In this document: positions 15,993 through 25,103 of the stretch, in pieces | Position numbering within the stretch: the first letter of the stretch is position 1 | Layout of the letters: every line of letters begins with the position of its first letter | Source: JADLGH01 sp964586675 | GTDB lineage: Bacteria; Desulfobacterota_D; UBA1144; Nemesobacterales; UBA2774 | Direction: 5' to 3' | Length of the DNA: 64,000 bases | Assembly: GCA_964586675.1 (NCBI GenBank) | Contig: CAZPHQ010000014.1 | Span: forward strand, 5,686 to 69,685 | Program-made: the position numbers and the translations under genes | The notes under the pieces: model-generated | What the model was told of the DNA's origin: nothing | Database searches by the model: none | Seen by the model: only the letters and a program-made list of their open reading frames with translations

Positions 15993-18032
15993 TCATATCA
16001 AGAGCGGCGCTATTACTACGGCCACGATTGACATGAGCTTGATCAATATGTTCATCGCCGGTCCCGAGGTATCCTTGAACGGGTCGCCTATAGTGTCGCC
16101 GACGACAGCCGCCTTGTGTGCGTCGGAGCCCTTCCCGCCGAGGTGCCCCTCTTCAATGTATTTCTTTGCGTTATCCCACGCCCCGCCCGCGTTCGCCATC
16201 ATCAGCGCGAGCATGACGCCAGTGACGATTGACCCGGCGAGGAATCCGCCGAGGCCGTCCCGTCCGAGTACTAGGCCGATGACTATAGGCGCCGCGACGG
16301 CTATCACTCCGGGCACGACCATCTCCCGGAGCGCGGCGTCCGTGCTTATGCCGATGCACGAGGCGTAATCCGGCTTCGCGTTACCTTCCAGAAGCCCGGT
16401 GATTTCCCTGAACTGCCGCCTCACCTCCTCGACCATCTTCTGAGCCGTCCTGCCTACGGCCCCCATCGTGAGCGCTCCGAGAAGGAAAGGCACCGCGCCG
16501 CCCAGGAGGAGGCCCGTTACAACATTACTCCTCGTGAGGTCTATGGAGTCGAGGCCCACGGCCTTCGTGTACGCCGCGAAAAGGGCGAGCGCCGCGAGGG
16601 CCGCCGAGCCTATGGCGAATCCCTTTCCTATGGCGGCCGTGGTATTCCCGAGCGAGTCCAGCTTGTCCGTTATTTTTCTCGTCTCCGGCCCGAGGCCCGA
16701 CATCTCCGATATGCCGCCCGCGTTGTCGGCCACCGGCCCGTAGGCGTCGACCGACATCGTTATGCCTATAGTAGCGAGCATGCTGACGGATGCGATGCCT
16801 ATGCCGTAGAGCCCGGCGAAGTAATACGAAAGCCATATGGCTACCGCCACCGCTATGACGGGAAGAGTAGTGCTTATCATGCCGACCGAAAGGCCCTCGA
16901 TGATGTTGGTGGCGACGCCGGTCTGAGAGGCTTCGGCTATTTTCCTGACCGGAGTGCTCGAAGTGTAGTACTCCGTTAAAAGCCCTATCGCGATACCCGA
17001 GAGAAGCCCGAGCACCGACGCGAGCCATATCCAGAGTATGTTCTGTACGCCGTCGACAAGCCCCACGGCAAGCATAACGACTAAAGACGCGGCAAGGTAT
17101 ATGCCGCCCGCGTAGAAAGTCGCCCTCCGGAGCACGATCTGCGGCTCGAGATCCTTCATCCATTCGACGCTTTTCGAGCCGACGACGGATGCGAAGCTCC
17201 CTATGGCGATAAGTATTATCGGAATGGCCATGAGGGCGATCTCGTTATGGCCGCCCGCAGCCGCGATTACTATCGTCGCGACGACCGCGCCTACATAAGA
17301 CTCGAAAAGGTCGGCGCCCATGCCGGCCACATCGCCCACATTATCGCCAACGTTGTCGGCGATTGTCGCCGGGTTCCTCGGGTCGTCTTCCGGTATCCCG
17401 GCCTCCACCTTGCCCACGAGATCTGCCCCGACGTCGGCGCCCTTCGTGTAAATACCGCCGCCTATCCTCGCGAACAGCGCGACAGAGCTCGCGCCCATCG
17501 CGAACCCGCCGAGCACGTCGCCGAACCCGAGTGCGAAACTGGCGAGCCCCTCCGCGTCAGCCGGGTTATCGGGAAGTCCTATGCCGAGCAGAAACGCTAC
17601 TGAAAGTCCGAGAAGACCGATGCCCGCGACCGAAAGTCCCATGACGTTCCCGCCCTTGAAGGCGACGGTAAGGGCCTTCCCCTGTCCCTCGCTCGCGGCG
17701 GCGTGCGCCGTCCTGACGTTCGCCTTCGTCGCTGCCTTCATGCCGAAGAAACCGGCTATCATGGAGGAGAAAGCGCCGGCGATGTATGCTATCCCGGCAT
17801 CCCAGCTTATGAAGAAACCCAGAAGCAGGAACACTACCGCTACGAATATGCCGATGATCCTGTATTCCCTCTTCAGAAAAACCATCGCCCCTTCATGAAT
17901 AGCCGAGGCGATATCCTTCATCCTGTCGTTTCCTTCGGGGAGTAAAGTGATCTCTCTGTAAACTATGAATGCATAGATCAGGACGGCCACGCCGAGTATG
18001 GTACCGAAATATGCCGCTATAACTTCTCCCAT
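15993..18032 (-). CDS. hppA: Membrane-bound proton/sodium-pumping pyrophosphatase
   Basis: 679 residues, about 16 transmembrane helices. Hydrolyses pyrophosphate and pumps H+ (or Na+) across the inner membrane. The PPi/Mg site shows GGGIYTKGADVGADLVGK (191-208) and DNVGDNVGD (226-234). The GNTTAAIGKG stretch (462-471) has Ala where K+-independent enzymes have Lys, so this is the K+-dependent class; H+ versus Na+ cannot be settled here. It follows pth by 46 bases with a GGAGG site and may be the last gene of prs-rplY-pth-hppA. Confidence 0.96.
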   Translation of the reverse strand: MGEVIAAYFGTILGVAVLIYAFIVYREITLLPEGNDRMKDIASAIHEGAMVFLKREYRIIGIFVAVVFLLLGFFISWDAGIAYIAGAFSSMIAGFFGMKAATKANVRTAHAAASEGQGKALTVAFKGGNVMGLSVAGIGLLGLSVAFLLGIGLPDNPADAEGLASFALGFGDVLGGFAMGASSVALFARIGGGIYTKGADVGADLVGKVEAGIPEDDPRNPATIADNVGDNVGDVAGMGADLFESYVGAVVATIVIAAAGGHNEIALMAIPIILIAIGSFASVVGSKSVEWMKDLEPQIVLRRATFYAGGIYLAASLVVMLAVGLVDGVQNILWIWLASVLGLLSGIAIGLLTEYYTSSTPVRKIAEASQTGVATNIIEGLSVGMISTTLPVIAVAVAIWLSYYFAGLYGIGIASVSMLATIGITMSVDAYGPVADNAGGISEMSGLGPETRKITDKLDSLGNTTAAIGKGFAIGSAALAALALFAAYTKAVGLDSIDLTRSNVVTGLLLGGAVPFLLGALTMGAVGRTAQKMVEEVRRQFREITGLLEGNAKPDYASCIGISTDAALREMVVPGVIAVAAPIVIGLVLGRDGLGGFLAGSIVTGVMLALMMANAGGAWDNAKKYIEEGHLGGKGSDAHKAAVVGDTIGDPFKDTSGPAMNILIKLMSIVAVVIAPLLI

Positions 18033-18078
18033 GATGACTCCTCCTTTCGTCGATTCGCAGGGTGTTGCTTCTGGCGCT

Positions 18079-18660
18079 TTACGTCTTGCTTTCGGGTGAC
18101 CTGACGTTGAACTTGTTCATCGTTCTTTCAAGCCCGTTCTCGATCAGCTCCAATACAGCGTCGGCGGCTTTCTCCACCGAAACCTTCACGGCGTCCTCCT
18201 CCCCGCTTCCGAACCGTGAAAGCACGTGGGACGCCCCTTCGGATTTCCCGCCCGGCTTGCCTATTCCTATTCGTATCCTTATGAATTCCGGGCTTCCGAG
18301 CCTGTCTATTATAGACCTTATACCATTGTGCCCGGCGCTTCCGCCCCCGGCCTTCACCCTTATGGCGGCGGCCGGGAGGTCCATTTCGTCGTGAATTATT
18401 ATAATGTCGGCGGGATGAATATTATAGAAAACCGCGGCTTCCGAAACCGATTCGCCGCTCCGGTTCATGTAGGTTTCCGGCTTCAGGAGGATCAGCTTTT
18501 CGCCGGATAAAAAGCCTTCTCCGTAAATGCCCCGGAACTTCTTTTTCGTAAGGTCGATACCGGCTCTTCGGGCGATTTCATCGATGGCCAGGAAACCGAG
18601 GTTGTGCTTCGTGGAAGCGTATTCTTTCCCGGGGTTGCCGAGGCCTGCGACTAATTTCAT
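18079..18660 (-). CDS. pth: Peptidyl-tRNA hydrolase
   Basis: 193 residues. Frees peptides from tRNA after aborted translation. GLGNPGKEYASTKHNLGF contains the catalytic His (about H19); later LLKPETYMNRSGESV and IIHDEMDLP give the conserved Asn and Asp, and GGSAGHNGIRSI the substrate loop. Its ATG overlaps the rplY stop (ATGA), so the two are coupled. Confidence 0.97.
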   Translation of the reverse strand: MKLVAGLGNPGKEYASTKHNLGFLAIDEIARRAGIDLTKKKFRGIYGEGFLSGEKLILLKPETYMNRSGESVSEAAVFYNIHPADIIIIHDEMDLPAAAIRVKAGGGSAGHNGIRSIIDRLGSPEFIRIRIGIGKPGGKSEGASHVLSRFGSGEEDAVKVSVEKAADAVLELIENGLERTMNKFNVRSPESKT

Positions 18661-19298
18661 TTATCCGACTGACCTTCTCCACCCTCTTCCTTGCCTTCCT
18701 CGGCCGCTTCTCCGCCCTCTTCGGCGTCGCTCAGCTTAGGAGCGAGTATGGTGACGATGGCTTCCGAGTCGTCTTTAAGGAGCGTGATCTGGTCGGAAGT
18801 CTTTAAGACTTCAACATGTATGGAGTGCCCGATTTCGAGGTCGGTCACATCCACTTCGAACGAGTTCGGTATGTCTTTCGGCAGGCACTCGACCGGGATT
18901 TCTCTCAAGATTTCCTCGAGTATTCCCCCTTCCTTAATGCCCTTGGCCTTACCCGTTATCCTAACCGGCACGTTCACCGTTATTTTCTTGTTTACGTCGA
19001 GCGCGTGAAAGTCGAAGTGAAGCGGCTTATTCGTGAGGAAGTCATACTGCGCGTCGCTCAGGATCGACAGCCTGGAAACCGTCTTGTCGCCGTCCTTGTA
19101 GTTCACGTCGAGAAGCGTATTCTCGCCCGCCTCAGTCGAAAGGGCCTGCTTAAGCGCCGCCGGGTTCACCGTAATCGATACGGGCTCCAGTCCCTTTCCG
19201 TAAAGCACTCCGGGCACGTTGCCCTCATTCCTCGTTTTCCTTGCGCCGGTCTTTCCGGACTTTCCTCTCAGCGTTACCTCTAATGTACTCTGTGCCAT
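18657..19298 (-). CDS. rplY: 50S ribosomal protein L25/Ctc (long form)
   Basis: 213 residues. N-terminal 5S-rRNA-binding L25 domain (GKTGARKTRNEGNVPGVLYG) followed by the TL5/Ctc C-terminal beta domain (VNVPVRITGKAKGIKEGG, RDIPVECLP-like segment) and an acidic Glu/Gly-rich tail (about 190-213). The prs-ctc-pth order is widely conserved. GGAGGGG site 9 bases upstream. Confidence 0.96.
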   Translation of the reverse strand: MAQSTLEVTLRGKSGKTGARKTRNEGNVPGVLYGKGLEPVSITVNPAALKQALSTEAGENTLLDVNYKDGDKTVSRLSILSDAQYDFLTNKPLHFDFHALDVNKKITVNVPVRITGKAKGIKEGGILEEILREIPVECLPKDIPNSFEVDVTDLEIGHSIHVEVLKTSDQITLLKDDSEAIVTILAPKLSDAEEGGEAAEEGKEEGGEGQSDK

Positions 19299-19320
19299 GT
19301 CTTAGCACCCCTCCGGTTCT

Positions 19321-20262
19321 TTAGTTAAAGAGACTGCTTATCGATTCCCCGGTGGCTATTCTCTTTATAGCCTCCCCCAGGAGATTCGCAATGCTTATTA
19401 CCCTGATTTTATCACAATCGGCAGCGTGCTGCGTTTGTGGAATCGTATCTGTCAGTATTATTTCCTCGAGCGGGGATTCGATGATCCTCTGTATCGCGGG
19501 GCCCGAAAGCACTCCGTGCGTGCTGCAGAGGGTAACGCGCTTGGCCCCCTCCCTGAGGAGCGCCTTTCCGGCCTGTATCGCCGTCCCGGCGGTGTCGACG
19601 AGGTCGTCGACCAGTATCGCGGTCTTGCCCTCGACGTCGCCTATAACGTTCATTATCTCGGCCACGTTCGGGTTCGGACGTCTCTTGTCCGTCATCGCCA
19701 GGGCCGAATCGAGCACCTTCGCATAGGATCTCGCCCTTTCCATGCCTCCCGCGTCCGGCGAAACGATGACAATATCCTCGTCCGCGTACTTATCCTTCAT
19801 ATAGTTAATGAATATCGGGGCGGCGAATATGTGGTCGACCGGGATGTTGAAGAACCCCTGTATCTGCCCGGCGTGAACGTCCACGGTCACGACCCTGCTG
19901 ATACCGGCCGTCGTAATCAGGTCCGCGACCAGCTTGGCCGATATCGGGGCCCTCGGCTGGACCTTCCTGTCCTGACGCGCGTAGCCGTAATATGGTATGA
20001 CGGCCGTAATAGCCCGGGCCGAGGCCCTCTTGAGAGCGTCCGTTATTATAAGGAGCTCCATTATATGCTCGTTTACGGGCGGGCACGTCGATTGAATGAC
20101 GAATACGTGAGAGCCCCTCACGCTTTCCGATATCTCGGCGAATATCTCGCCGTCGCTGAAACGCCTCAGCTCCGCCTGCCCGAGAGGAACGTTCAGGTAT
20201 TCGCAGACAGCCTTCGCCAGGGGCACGTTAGAAGTCCCGCAGAAAATCTTTGCATTGTCCAT
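19321..20262 (-). CDS. prs: Ribose-phosphate pyrophosphokinase
   Basis: 313 residues from the ATG at 20262 (MDNAKIFCGTSN), which matches the family N-terminus. In-frame starts exist at 20274 and 20304, but the extra residues are not conserved and no start has a clear ribosome site. Makes PRPP from ribose 5-phosphate and ATP. Visible motifs: the flexible-loop YGYARQDRK, VDVHAGQIQGFF, VSPDAGGMERA and the PRPP-binding VDDLVDTAGT. First gene of the minus-strand prs-rplY-pth(-hppA) unit. Confidence 0.96.
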   Translation of the reverse strand: MDNAKIFCGTSNVPLAKAVCEYLNVPLGQAELRRFSDGEIFAEISESVRGSHVFVIQSTCPPVNEHIMELLIITDALKRASARAITAVIPYYGYARQDRKVQPRAPISAKLVADLITTAGISRVVTVDVHAGQIQGFFNIPVDHIFAAPIFINYMKDKYADEDIVIVSPDAGGMERARSYAKVLDSALAMTDKRRPNPNVAEIMNVIGDVEGKTAILVDDLVDTAGTAIQAGKALLREGAKRVTLCSTHGVLSGPAIQRIIESPLEEIILTDTIPQTQHAADCDKIRVISIANLLGEAIKRIATGESISSLFN

Positions 20263-20348
20263 TTGAGCTCGCATGAAACTAAAAGAGCGTAGTCTTCCGA
20301 CCAAAAAACAAGGTATTATAAAATAGAACGTGGAGAATTCAAGTTTAA

Positions 20349-20783
20349 TTGCACGTAACGCCCTCGCCTTCCGAAAATAAAATACTTCATTCCGCCAGGG
20401 TCGCGAGACTGGCGACCGCGTCCGCTTCGGGGGAGCCGCTCGTCGTCCCGGTCTGCTTCGTCTACGCCGAATCCTTCATTTACACCCCCATAGATAAAAA
20501 ACCCAAAAGGGCCTCGTGGAAGAGCCTCAGGCGCGTGAAAAACATCTCGGAAAACCCGTCCGTATCCCTCGTGATAGACGAGTATTCGGAAGACTGGGGG
20601 CAGCTCCACTACATCATAATAAACGGCCGCGCGGAGATTATATCCGGGGGCGCCGAATACCCGGAGGCCCTTCGCGCGCTTTCCTCGAAATACCCGCAGT
20701 ACCTTGAAATGGGCCTCGAAGAGGCGGGCCTCCCCGTGATCCGCATAACCCCCGTCCGCATAATCTCCTGGGGAAAGCGCTGA
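20349..20783 (+). CDS. Pyridoxamine 5'-phosphate oxidase-fold flavin protein
   Basis: 144 residues, split-barrel FMN/F420-binding fold. ARLATASASGEPLVVPVCFVY and FIYTPIDKKPKRASWKSLRRVKNI are typical of the PPOX-class group related to Rv0121-type F420-linked proteins; VSLVIDEYSEDWGQLHYIIINGRAE is the third conserved block. The start is TTG at 20349, with only a weak GGAG upstream. Divergent from prs across an 86-base gap. The reaction is unknown, and the cofactor (FMN or F420) cannot be decided. Confidence 0.8.
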   Translation: MHVTPSPSENKILHSARVARLATASASGEPLVVPVCFVYAESFIYTPIDKKPKRASWKSLRRVKNISENPSVSLVIDEYSEDWGQLHYIIINGRAEIISGGAEYPEALRALSSKYPQYLEMGLEEAGLPVIRITPVRIISWGKR

Positions 20784-20924
20784 TTCAAACGCGGGCGGTC
20801 CGGCGACGGGCGGCTCGCCTCATTCGCCCTGCCGCATATTTCCCCGCAGGCTATGGAAGGCCATTTAGATGTGTGATAATATTAAGCCGTCTGGGTTTTA
20901 TTTTAAATAAATCAAAGCTATAAA

Positions 20925-21009
20925 GCCGAAGTGGCGGAACTTGGTAGACGCGCTGGATTCAGGATCCAGTGGGTGCAAGCTCGTGGGGGTTCAAATCCCC
21001 CCTTCGGCA
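20925..21009 (+). tRNA. tRNA-Leu (CAG)
   Basis: Acceptor GCCGAAG pairs with CTTCGGC. The anticodon stem CTGGA/TCCAG encloses loop TTCAGGA, anticodon CAG. A long class II variable arm precedes the T arm GGGGG-TTCAAAT-CCCCC. Discriminator A; CCA is not encoded. Confidence 0.95.
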
Positions 21010-21029
21010 GACCGTAGCGGAAGGCGACT

Positions 21030-21839
21030 ATGGGAGAGGTCAGGCCAAAACTTATCCTTTCCGATTCGAGCAGGAGAAGGCGCGGTTCGGGCGGCGGGTC
21101 TCTGTTCATGCTGCTCATAGTGTTCGCAGCCGGCGTGTACGTCGGCACGAAGCTCGACGACGTCGGGCTCTGGGGCGAAAAGGATGCCGCGGCTCCTGTG
21201 GCGGCAGTCAAAGCGGCCCCGGAAGCACCGTCCCGGCACACCGCCGAAACGCGAAGCCCCTCGCAGGGCTTTGCCGACAGGGTCGCTTCTTCGGGCGGCG
21301 AAGAGACCAGCCCTTACGAAACTGTCACGATCGTCGAGGATGGCCAGAGCACCGAGGTGCTTCAGGAAACCGGCGCCGACACGGGCGTTGAAGGAGAGGC
21401 CGGTAGCTCGGCGGAAATCGGGCTGACCTCCATAAACCCGGAAAACCTTTCCACGGGTCAGGTCGGCACGGAGGAAGTTACAATACTTTCGCCGGACACG
21501 GCGGCGCCGGAAGGGAGCGCCCCCGAAGCCACCAAAAAATCCGGGGCCAGAGAAAGCTACACCCTTCAGGTAGCGGCCTTCCCAACAGCCGAGGACGGCC
21601 GGAGGGCGGTCGCCGAATACAGGGCGAAGGGGTATAACGCATACACGGTCGAAGTGGAAAATTCCCGTGGAGAGAAGTGGACACTCGTTAAAATCGGGAA
21701 ATACTCAAACATAGAACAGGCCTGGAGCCAGGCGGCCGTGTTCAGGAAAAGTGAAGGTAAAGAGGCTTATGTAGAGTCGCTCGGCCAGAAGACGGCGGTC
21801 AACGAATCGTGGGGAAAAACACCTGGCTCCGATCAGTAG
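21030..21839 (+). CDS. SPOR-domain membrane protein
   Basis: 269 residues. Cytoplasmic basic N-terminus (SRRRRGSG), one transmembrane helix (about 24-40), a long Ala/Glu/Ser-rich periplasmic linker, and a C-terminal SPOR domain (about 178-258: YTLQVAAFPTAEDGRRAV..YRAKGYNAY..WTLVKIGKY). SPOR domains bind denuded septal peptidoglycan, so a role at the division site is likely, as in FtsN or DamX. It starts 20 bases after tRNA-Leu and could share its transcript. Confidence 0.88.
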   Translation: MGEVRPKLILSDSSRRRRGSGGGSLFMLLIVFAAGVYVGTKLDDVGLWGEKDAAAPVAAVKAAPEAPSRHTAETRSPSQGFADRVASSGGEETSPYETVTIVEDGQSTEVLQETGADTGVEGEAGSSAEIGLTSINPENLSTGQVGTEEVTILSPDTAAPEGSAPEATKKSGARESYTLQVAAFPTAEDGRRAVAEYRAKGYNAYTVEVENSRGEKWTLVKIGKYSNIEQAWSQAAVFRKSEGKEAYVESLGQKTAVNESWGKTPGSDQ

Positions 21840-21970
21840 CCCGGTGCGCGAAATGCAAACTAAAACCGCGGAATTTCGCTTATATGCACCTACAATAACA
21901 CTCATTAACGGCTCCAATCATTAAATAATTGCTGAAAAATAGATTTTTTTGCGTTTGCGAAGAAAATAAC

Positions 21971-21999
21971 TTGACAAGCATGTGTGCTAAACTTATAGT
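21971..21999 (+). promoter_or_regulatory. Near-consensus sigma-70 promoter of the sigma factor gene
   Basis: TTGACA (21971-21976), a 17-base spacer and TATAGT (21994-21999), about 67 bases before the ATG at 22066. Strongest promoter-like site in the window. Confidence 0.75.
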
Positions 22000-22065
22000 T
22001 ATATAGTTGGGCTCCAGTATAGTTTTGTACGACTCAAACTAAAACCACAATAGAAGGTGTGTGAG

Positions 22066-23259
22066 ATGAAATCGGCTAAATTCAGAGAGGTTGAGCATGG
22101 TGCGTCCGAAATGGACAACATGAGCGACTTCAACGAGCAGGAAGAAGAATCATATGCGTCACTGGGATTCGGTGACAACGACCTTATGGAAGGCGAAGAA
22201 TCCGACTTTTCCTTCGAGGTGGAAGAAAACTCCACAGTAGAGGATCAGGAAGATGAATGGACGCCCGACGAGCAGTTCAGGCTCCTTTACGTCTACTTCA
22301 AGGACATGGCCGTAGAATCCCTTCTCACCGCAAAGGAAGAAATAGAAGTTTCCGCGCAGATTAAGAAGTGTGAAGCCAAAACCAAGGAGCTCGCCCTCAA
22401 CATCGAAAAGCTCCATAAAAAAAGAACGGCCCTCACCTCCAAAAAACCCGCCAGGGGAGCGGTCGACGAAAACGATCTCACGAAGCGCATCGAAAGCCTC
22501 ATGGCCTTCGTTAAGGTCTACTCCGAGCGCGCCGTCGAGCTCAAGGAAAGGTTCGTCAAGGCCAACCTCAGGCTGGTCGTCAGCATCTCCAAGAGGTACA
22601 TGGGAAGGGGTCTCCCCCTCACAGACCTCATCCAGGAGGGCAACATCGGCCTCATGCGCGCTGTCGAAAGGTTCGACCACACCAAGGGATACAAATTCTC
22701 CACCTACGCTTCGTGGTGGATACACCAGGCGATTTCGAGGGCCCTTCTCGACCAGACGAGAACGATCAGGGTCCCCGTTTACGTCCTTGAGCAGGCGAGC
22801 AAGGTCTATAGAATAAGCTCCATGCTCCACAAGGAAATGGGAAGAAAGCCCCTGCCCGAAGAGGTAGCCGAGGTGGCGGGAATATCCGTCGAGGGCGTGA
22901 AGAGGATTCTCGAATCCACGAACGACGCCGCCAGGCTCGATACCCCCATACTCGACGGCGAGAAGACGACTCTCCTCGATTTCATATCGGACGATAAATC
23001 GCCCGCACCCGATTCCATAATGGCGAGCACCGCGCTCACCCACGAGATCAGGGACGCGCTCAACATCCTGACGCCGAGGGAAGAAGAGATAATCAGGCTC
23101 AGGTTCGGCATCGATCAGGACTGTACCTATACCCTCGACGAGATCGGCAGAAGGTTCGACCTCACGAGGGAGCGCATCAGGCAGATCGAAAAGAGGGCGC
23201 TCGAAAAGCTGGCCACGTCCGAAATGGGCGAGATACTAAAAAGCTTTCTCGCGCGCTGA
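22066..23259 (+). CDS. RNA polymerase sigma-70 family factor (RpoD/RpoS-type)
   Basis: 397 residues from ATG 22066 (AGAAGG 8 bases upstream; a GTG nine bases earlier is less likely). An acidic N-terminal extension of about 75 residues replaces region 1.1. Region 1.2 begins DEQFRLLYVYFKDM; region 2 has VKANLRLVVSISKRYMGRGLPLTDLIQEGNIGL, split here only by length limits, and FSTYASWWIHQAI. Region 3 has ASKVYRISS; region 4.2 has YTLDEIGRRFDLTRERIRQI. Between 1.2 and 2 lies a short non-conserved Lys/Glu-rich helix (about 105-140). It may be a second principal-type (stress or stationary) sigma factor. Confidence 0.9.
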   Translation: MKSAKFREVEHGASEMDNMSDFNEQEEESYASLGFGDNDLMEGEESDFSFEVEENSTVEDQEDEWTPDEQFRLLYVYFKDMAVESLLTAKEEIEVSAQIKKCEAKTKELALNIEKLHKKRTALTSKKPARGAVDENDLTKRIESLMAFVKVYSERAVELKERFVKANLRLVVSISKRYMGRGLPLTDLIQEGNIGLMRAVERFDHTKGYKFSTYASWWIHQAISRALLDQTRTIRVPVYVLEQASKVYRISSMLHKEMGRKPLPEEVAEVAGISVEGVKRILESTNDAARLDTPILDGEKTTLLDFISDDKSPAPDSIMASTALTHEIRDALNILTPREEEIIRLRFGIDQDCTYTLDEIGRRFDLTRERIRQIEKRALEKLATSEMGEILKSFLAR

Positions 23260-23382
23260 AGCCGCCCCGCATCGCCGGATCGTCACACTGTAAAAGCACG
23301 GAATATGAAGTCCCGCGGGGATTTGAAACCCGCCCGGGGAGAATTGTGTTTGAACGCTGTTTAGTGTAATTTCCCTATTGAA

Positions 23383-24252
23383 ATGAAACCCGTGCCCCCT
23401 GTCATAGTAATCGGGATGAGCCGCTCAGGAACGACCATGCTCACGAAGATGCTGGAGGAGCTCGGTCTCTATGCCGGTAGACAACTCACAAACAACCACG
23501 AAGCCGTTTTTTTCAGAAAAATAAACGACTGGCTCCTCACGCAGTGCAGCGGCGGGCTCGAAAATCCGGGCGTGATCAGATACCTCCTCGAAGATACGGA
23601 AGCCAGGGATTTATACGCCGGGTTCGTCGAGTTCACTATGAAAACCCCGAAGGCGATCTCGTTCCTCGGCCTCGGCGATTATCTCAAGTACCGCACCCCG
23701 GCGGCGCTCGACGTCCCCTGGGGATGGAAAGACCCCCGAAACACATTCACGCTGCCCGTGTGGCTCGACATCTTCCCCGGCGCGAAAATAGTACACATAT
23801 ACAGGCACCCCCTCGACATAGTAAGCAGCCTCAGGACAAGGCGGAAGAAGGGGCTCTCGAGGCTGAAGGAAAGGGGCGGATTTTCGGGAACGCTATACAG
23901 GTATTTTCTCGTACTGCGTCACATCGGCACGGGAAAGGTCTTCACCGACCTCCGGGCAGCTTCCCTCGACGAGGGGCTTCTCATGTGGGAGGAGTATATG
24001 GCCGAAGCGCGGAAGCACGTTTCGGGCCTCGGAGAGAGCGCGATCGAAATCAGGTACGAGGATTTCCTGGAGAGCCCGGCCTCCGTTCTAAAGACCCTGT
24101 CCGACTTCTGCGGGCTCTATCCTTCGCAAGCCTCGATAGAAAAAACCGCGGGGGGAGTAAACGAATCGCGCCGTCTCGCCTTTCTGAAAGACCCCGAGCT
24201 AAAAGAATATTCGGTTCGAATATCCGACAGGCTCAAGGCCTACGGCTACTAG
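23383..24252 (+). CDS. Sulfotransferase family protein
   Basis: 289 residues. PAPS-dependent fold: the 5'-phosphosulfate loop MSRSGTTML (12-20) and the 3'-phosphate motif IYRHPLDIVSSL (about 145-156), followed by EIRYEDFLESP. No signal peptide or membrane segment. Probably sulfates a carbohydrate or lipid, but the acceptor is unknown. It stands alone after the sigma factor gene with no sulfate-activation genes nearby. Confidence 0.85.
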   Translation: MKPVPPVIVIGMSRSGTTMLTKMLEELGLYAGRQLTNNHEAVFFRKINDWLLTQCSGGLENPGVIRYLLEDTEARDLYAGFVEFTMKTPKAISFLGLGDYLKYRTPAALDVPWGWKDPRNTFTLPVWLDIFPGAKIVHIYRHPLDIVSSLRTRRKKGLSRLKERGGFSGTLYRYFLVLRHIGTGKVFTDLRAASLDEGLLMWEEYMAEARKHVSGLGESAIEIRYEDFLESPASVLKTLSDFCGLYPSQASIEKTAGGVNESRRLAFLKDPELKEYSVRISDRLKAYGY

Positions 24253-24272
24253 GTTTCTCCGCGGCCGTGCTT

Positions 24273-24602
24273 TTATCTGCTCTTCTTCAAAAGCTCTCCG
24301 AATCTAAGCGCTAAAAGCATATTGCCTTCAATCTTTACCTTTCCTGTGAGCAGCGCATTTTCCGGGGAGAGCTTGCCGTCGAAGAGATTCACGAAGTGCT
24401 CGTCTTTTGTCTCTATGGTACAGTCCGCTTCGCCTCCCTCTTCCCTGACCCCCATCGATCCGTCTCTGAAATCTACGAGCCATATCCCCCCGTCCGCGCC
24501 TTCGAGAACGATTTTATAGAGCGCTCCGACGTCTTTGTATTCGTCCCCCCTCTCCTTTAATCTCCTGTCCACTTTCCCAAATATCTCTCTCGTTCTCGAC
24601 AA
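24273..24602 (-). CDS. SCP2 sterol-binding domain protein
   Basis: 109 residues, single SCP2 domain. VGALYKIVLEGADGGIWLVDFRDG, ADCTIETKDEHFVNLFDGKLSPENALLTGKVKIEG (read in two parts) and MLLALRFGELL follow the family pattern. Soluble hydrophobic-pocket protein thought to bind lipids or acyl-CoA. Convergent with the sulfotransferase across 20 bases. A good GGAGG site (revcomp of cctcc at 24610-24614) precedes the ATG. Confidence 0.85.
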   Translation of the reverse strand: MSRTREIFGKVDRRLKERGDEYKDVGALYKIVLEGADGGIWLVDFRDGSMGVREEGGEADCTIETKDEHFVNLFDGKLSPENALLTGKVKIEGNMLLALRFGELLKKSR

Positions 24603-24831
24603 TAGCGCCTCCTTTTGGAATGGACTACCATTCTACCACACGCGCACAGTGTGCGCCGACAACCGACGTAGTGTGGCGCGGTGCAATTAGCTGCCGTCGT
24701 GCGACCGGTGTATTTAACGGATTGGGGGATTTTCAGACAGTGTCCGCTGGCAAACGACGTATCACGCTCATCGCATAATCGGATTATGCGCGTCTGACGA
24801 ATTAATCTCATTCCCAGCGATATCTAATTAT

Positions 24832-24867
24832 CTGTCATTCCCGAATGCCTGTATCGGGAATCCAGTC
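24832..24867. repeat. Dispersed palindromic repeat, copy 1
   Basis: Begins CTGTCATTCCCGAATG and ends ATCGGGAATCCAGTC; internal arms TTCCCGA/TCGGGAA form a small hairpin. Matches copy 2 except for the five-base loop. Confidence 0.75.
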
Positions 24868-24997
24868 TTTTAATCTTTCTCTTTCATCCTCCCTTAGGAA
24901 TAAGGGGGCATGGGGGATATTCGAACAGCGTCCGTAGACGTCCGGCGTAGCTCGCAATGCCACTATCATTTCCGTGCGTTACTGCCATCTTCTTTCC

Positions 24998-25020
24998 CTT
25001 CCCCCTTCCAGGGGGAAGGA
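24998..25020. repeat. Short hairpin
   Basis: CCTTCCCCC (24998-25006) pairs with GGGGGAAGG (25012-25020) around a TTCCA loop. No T tract; probably part of the repeat mosaic rather than a terminator. Confidence 0.5.
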
Positions 25021-25043
25021 ATGGATGGGGGTTACCTCAAGAG

Positions 25044-25077
25044 CTGTCATTCCCGAATGTTTTAATCGGGAATCCAT
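25044..25077. repeat. Dispersed palindromic repeat, copy 2
   Basis: CTGTCATTCCCGAATG, loop TTTTA, then ATCGGGAATCCAT: same family as 24832-24867. Confidence 0.75.
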
Positions 25078-25103
25078 TTCCACAAACAAAACGTCAAGAG
25101 TTT

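Noticed and set aside
24557..24811. 84-residue minus-strand frame in the repeat-rich gap
   Set aside because: Arg/Cys-rich, overlaps the SCP2 start, and has no ribosome site or homologue-like features.
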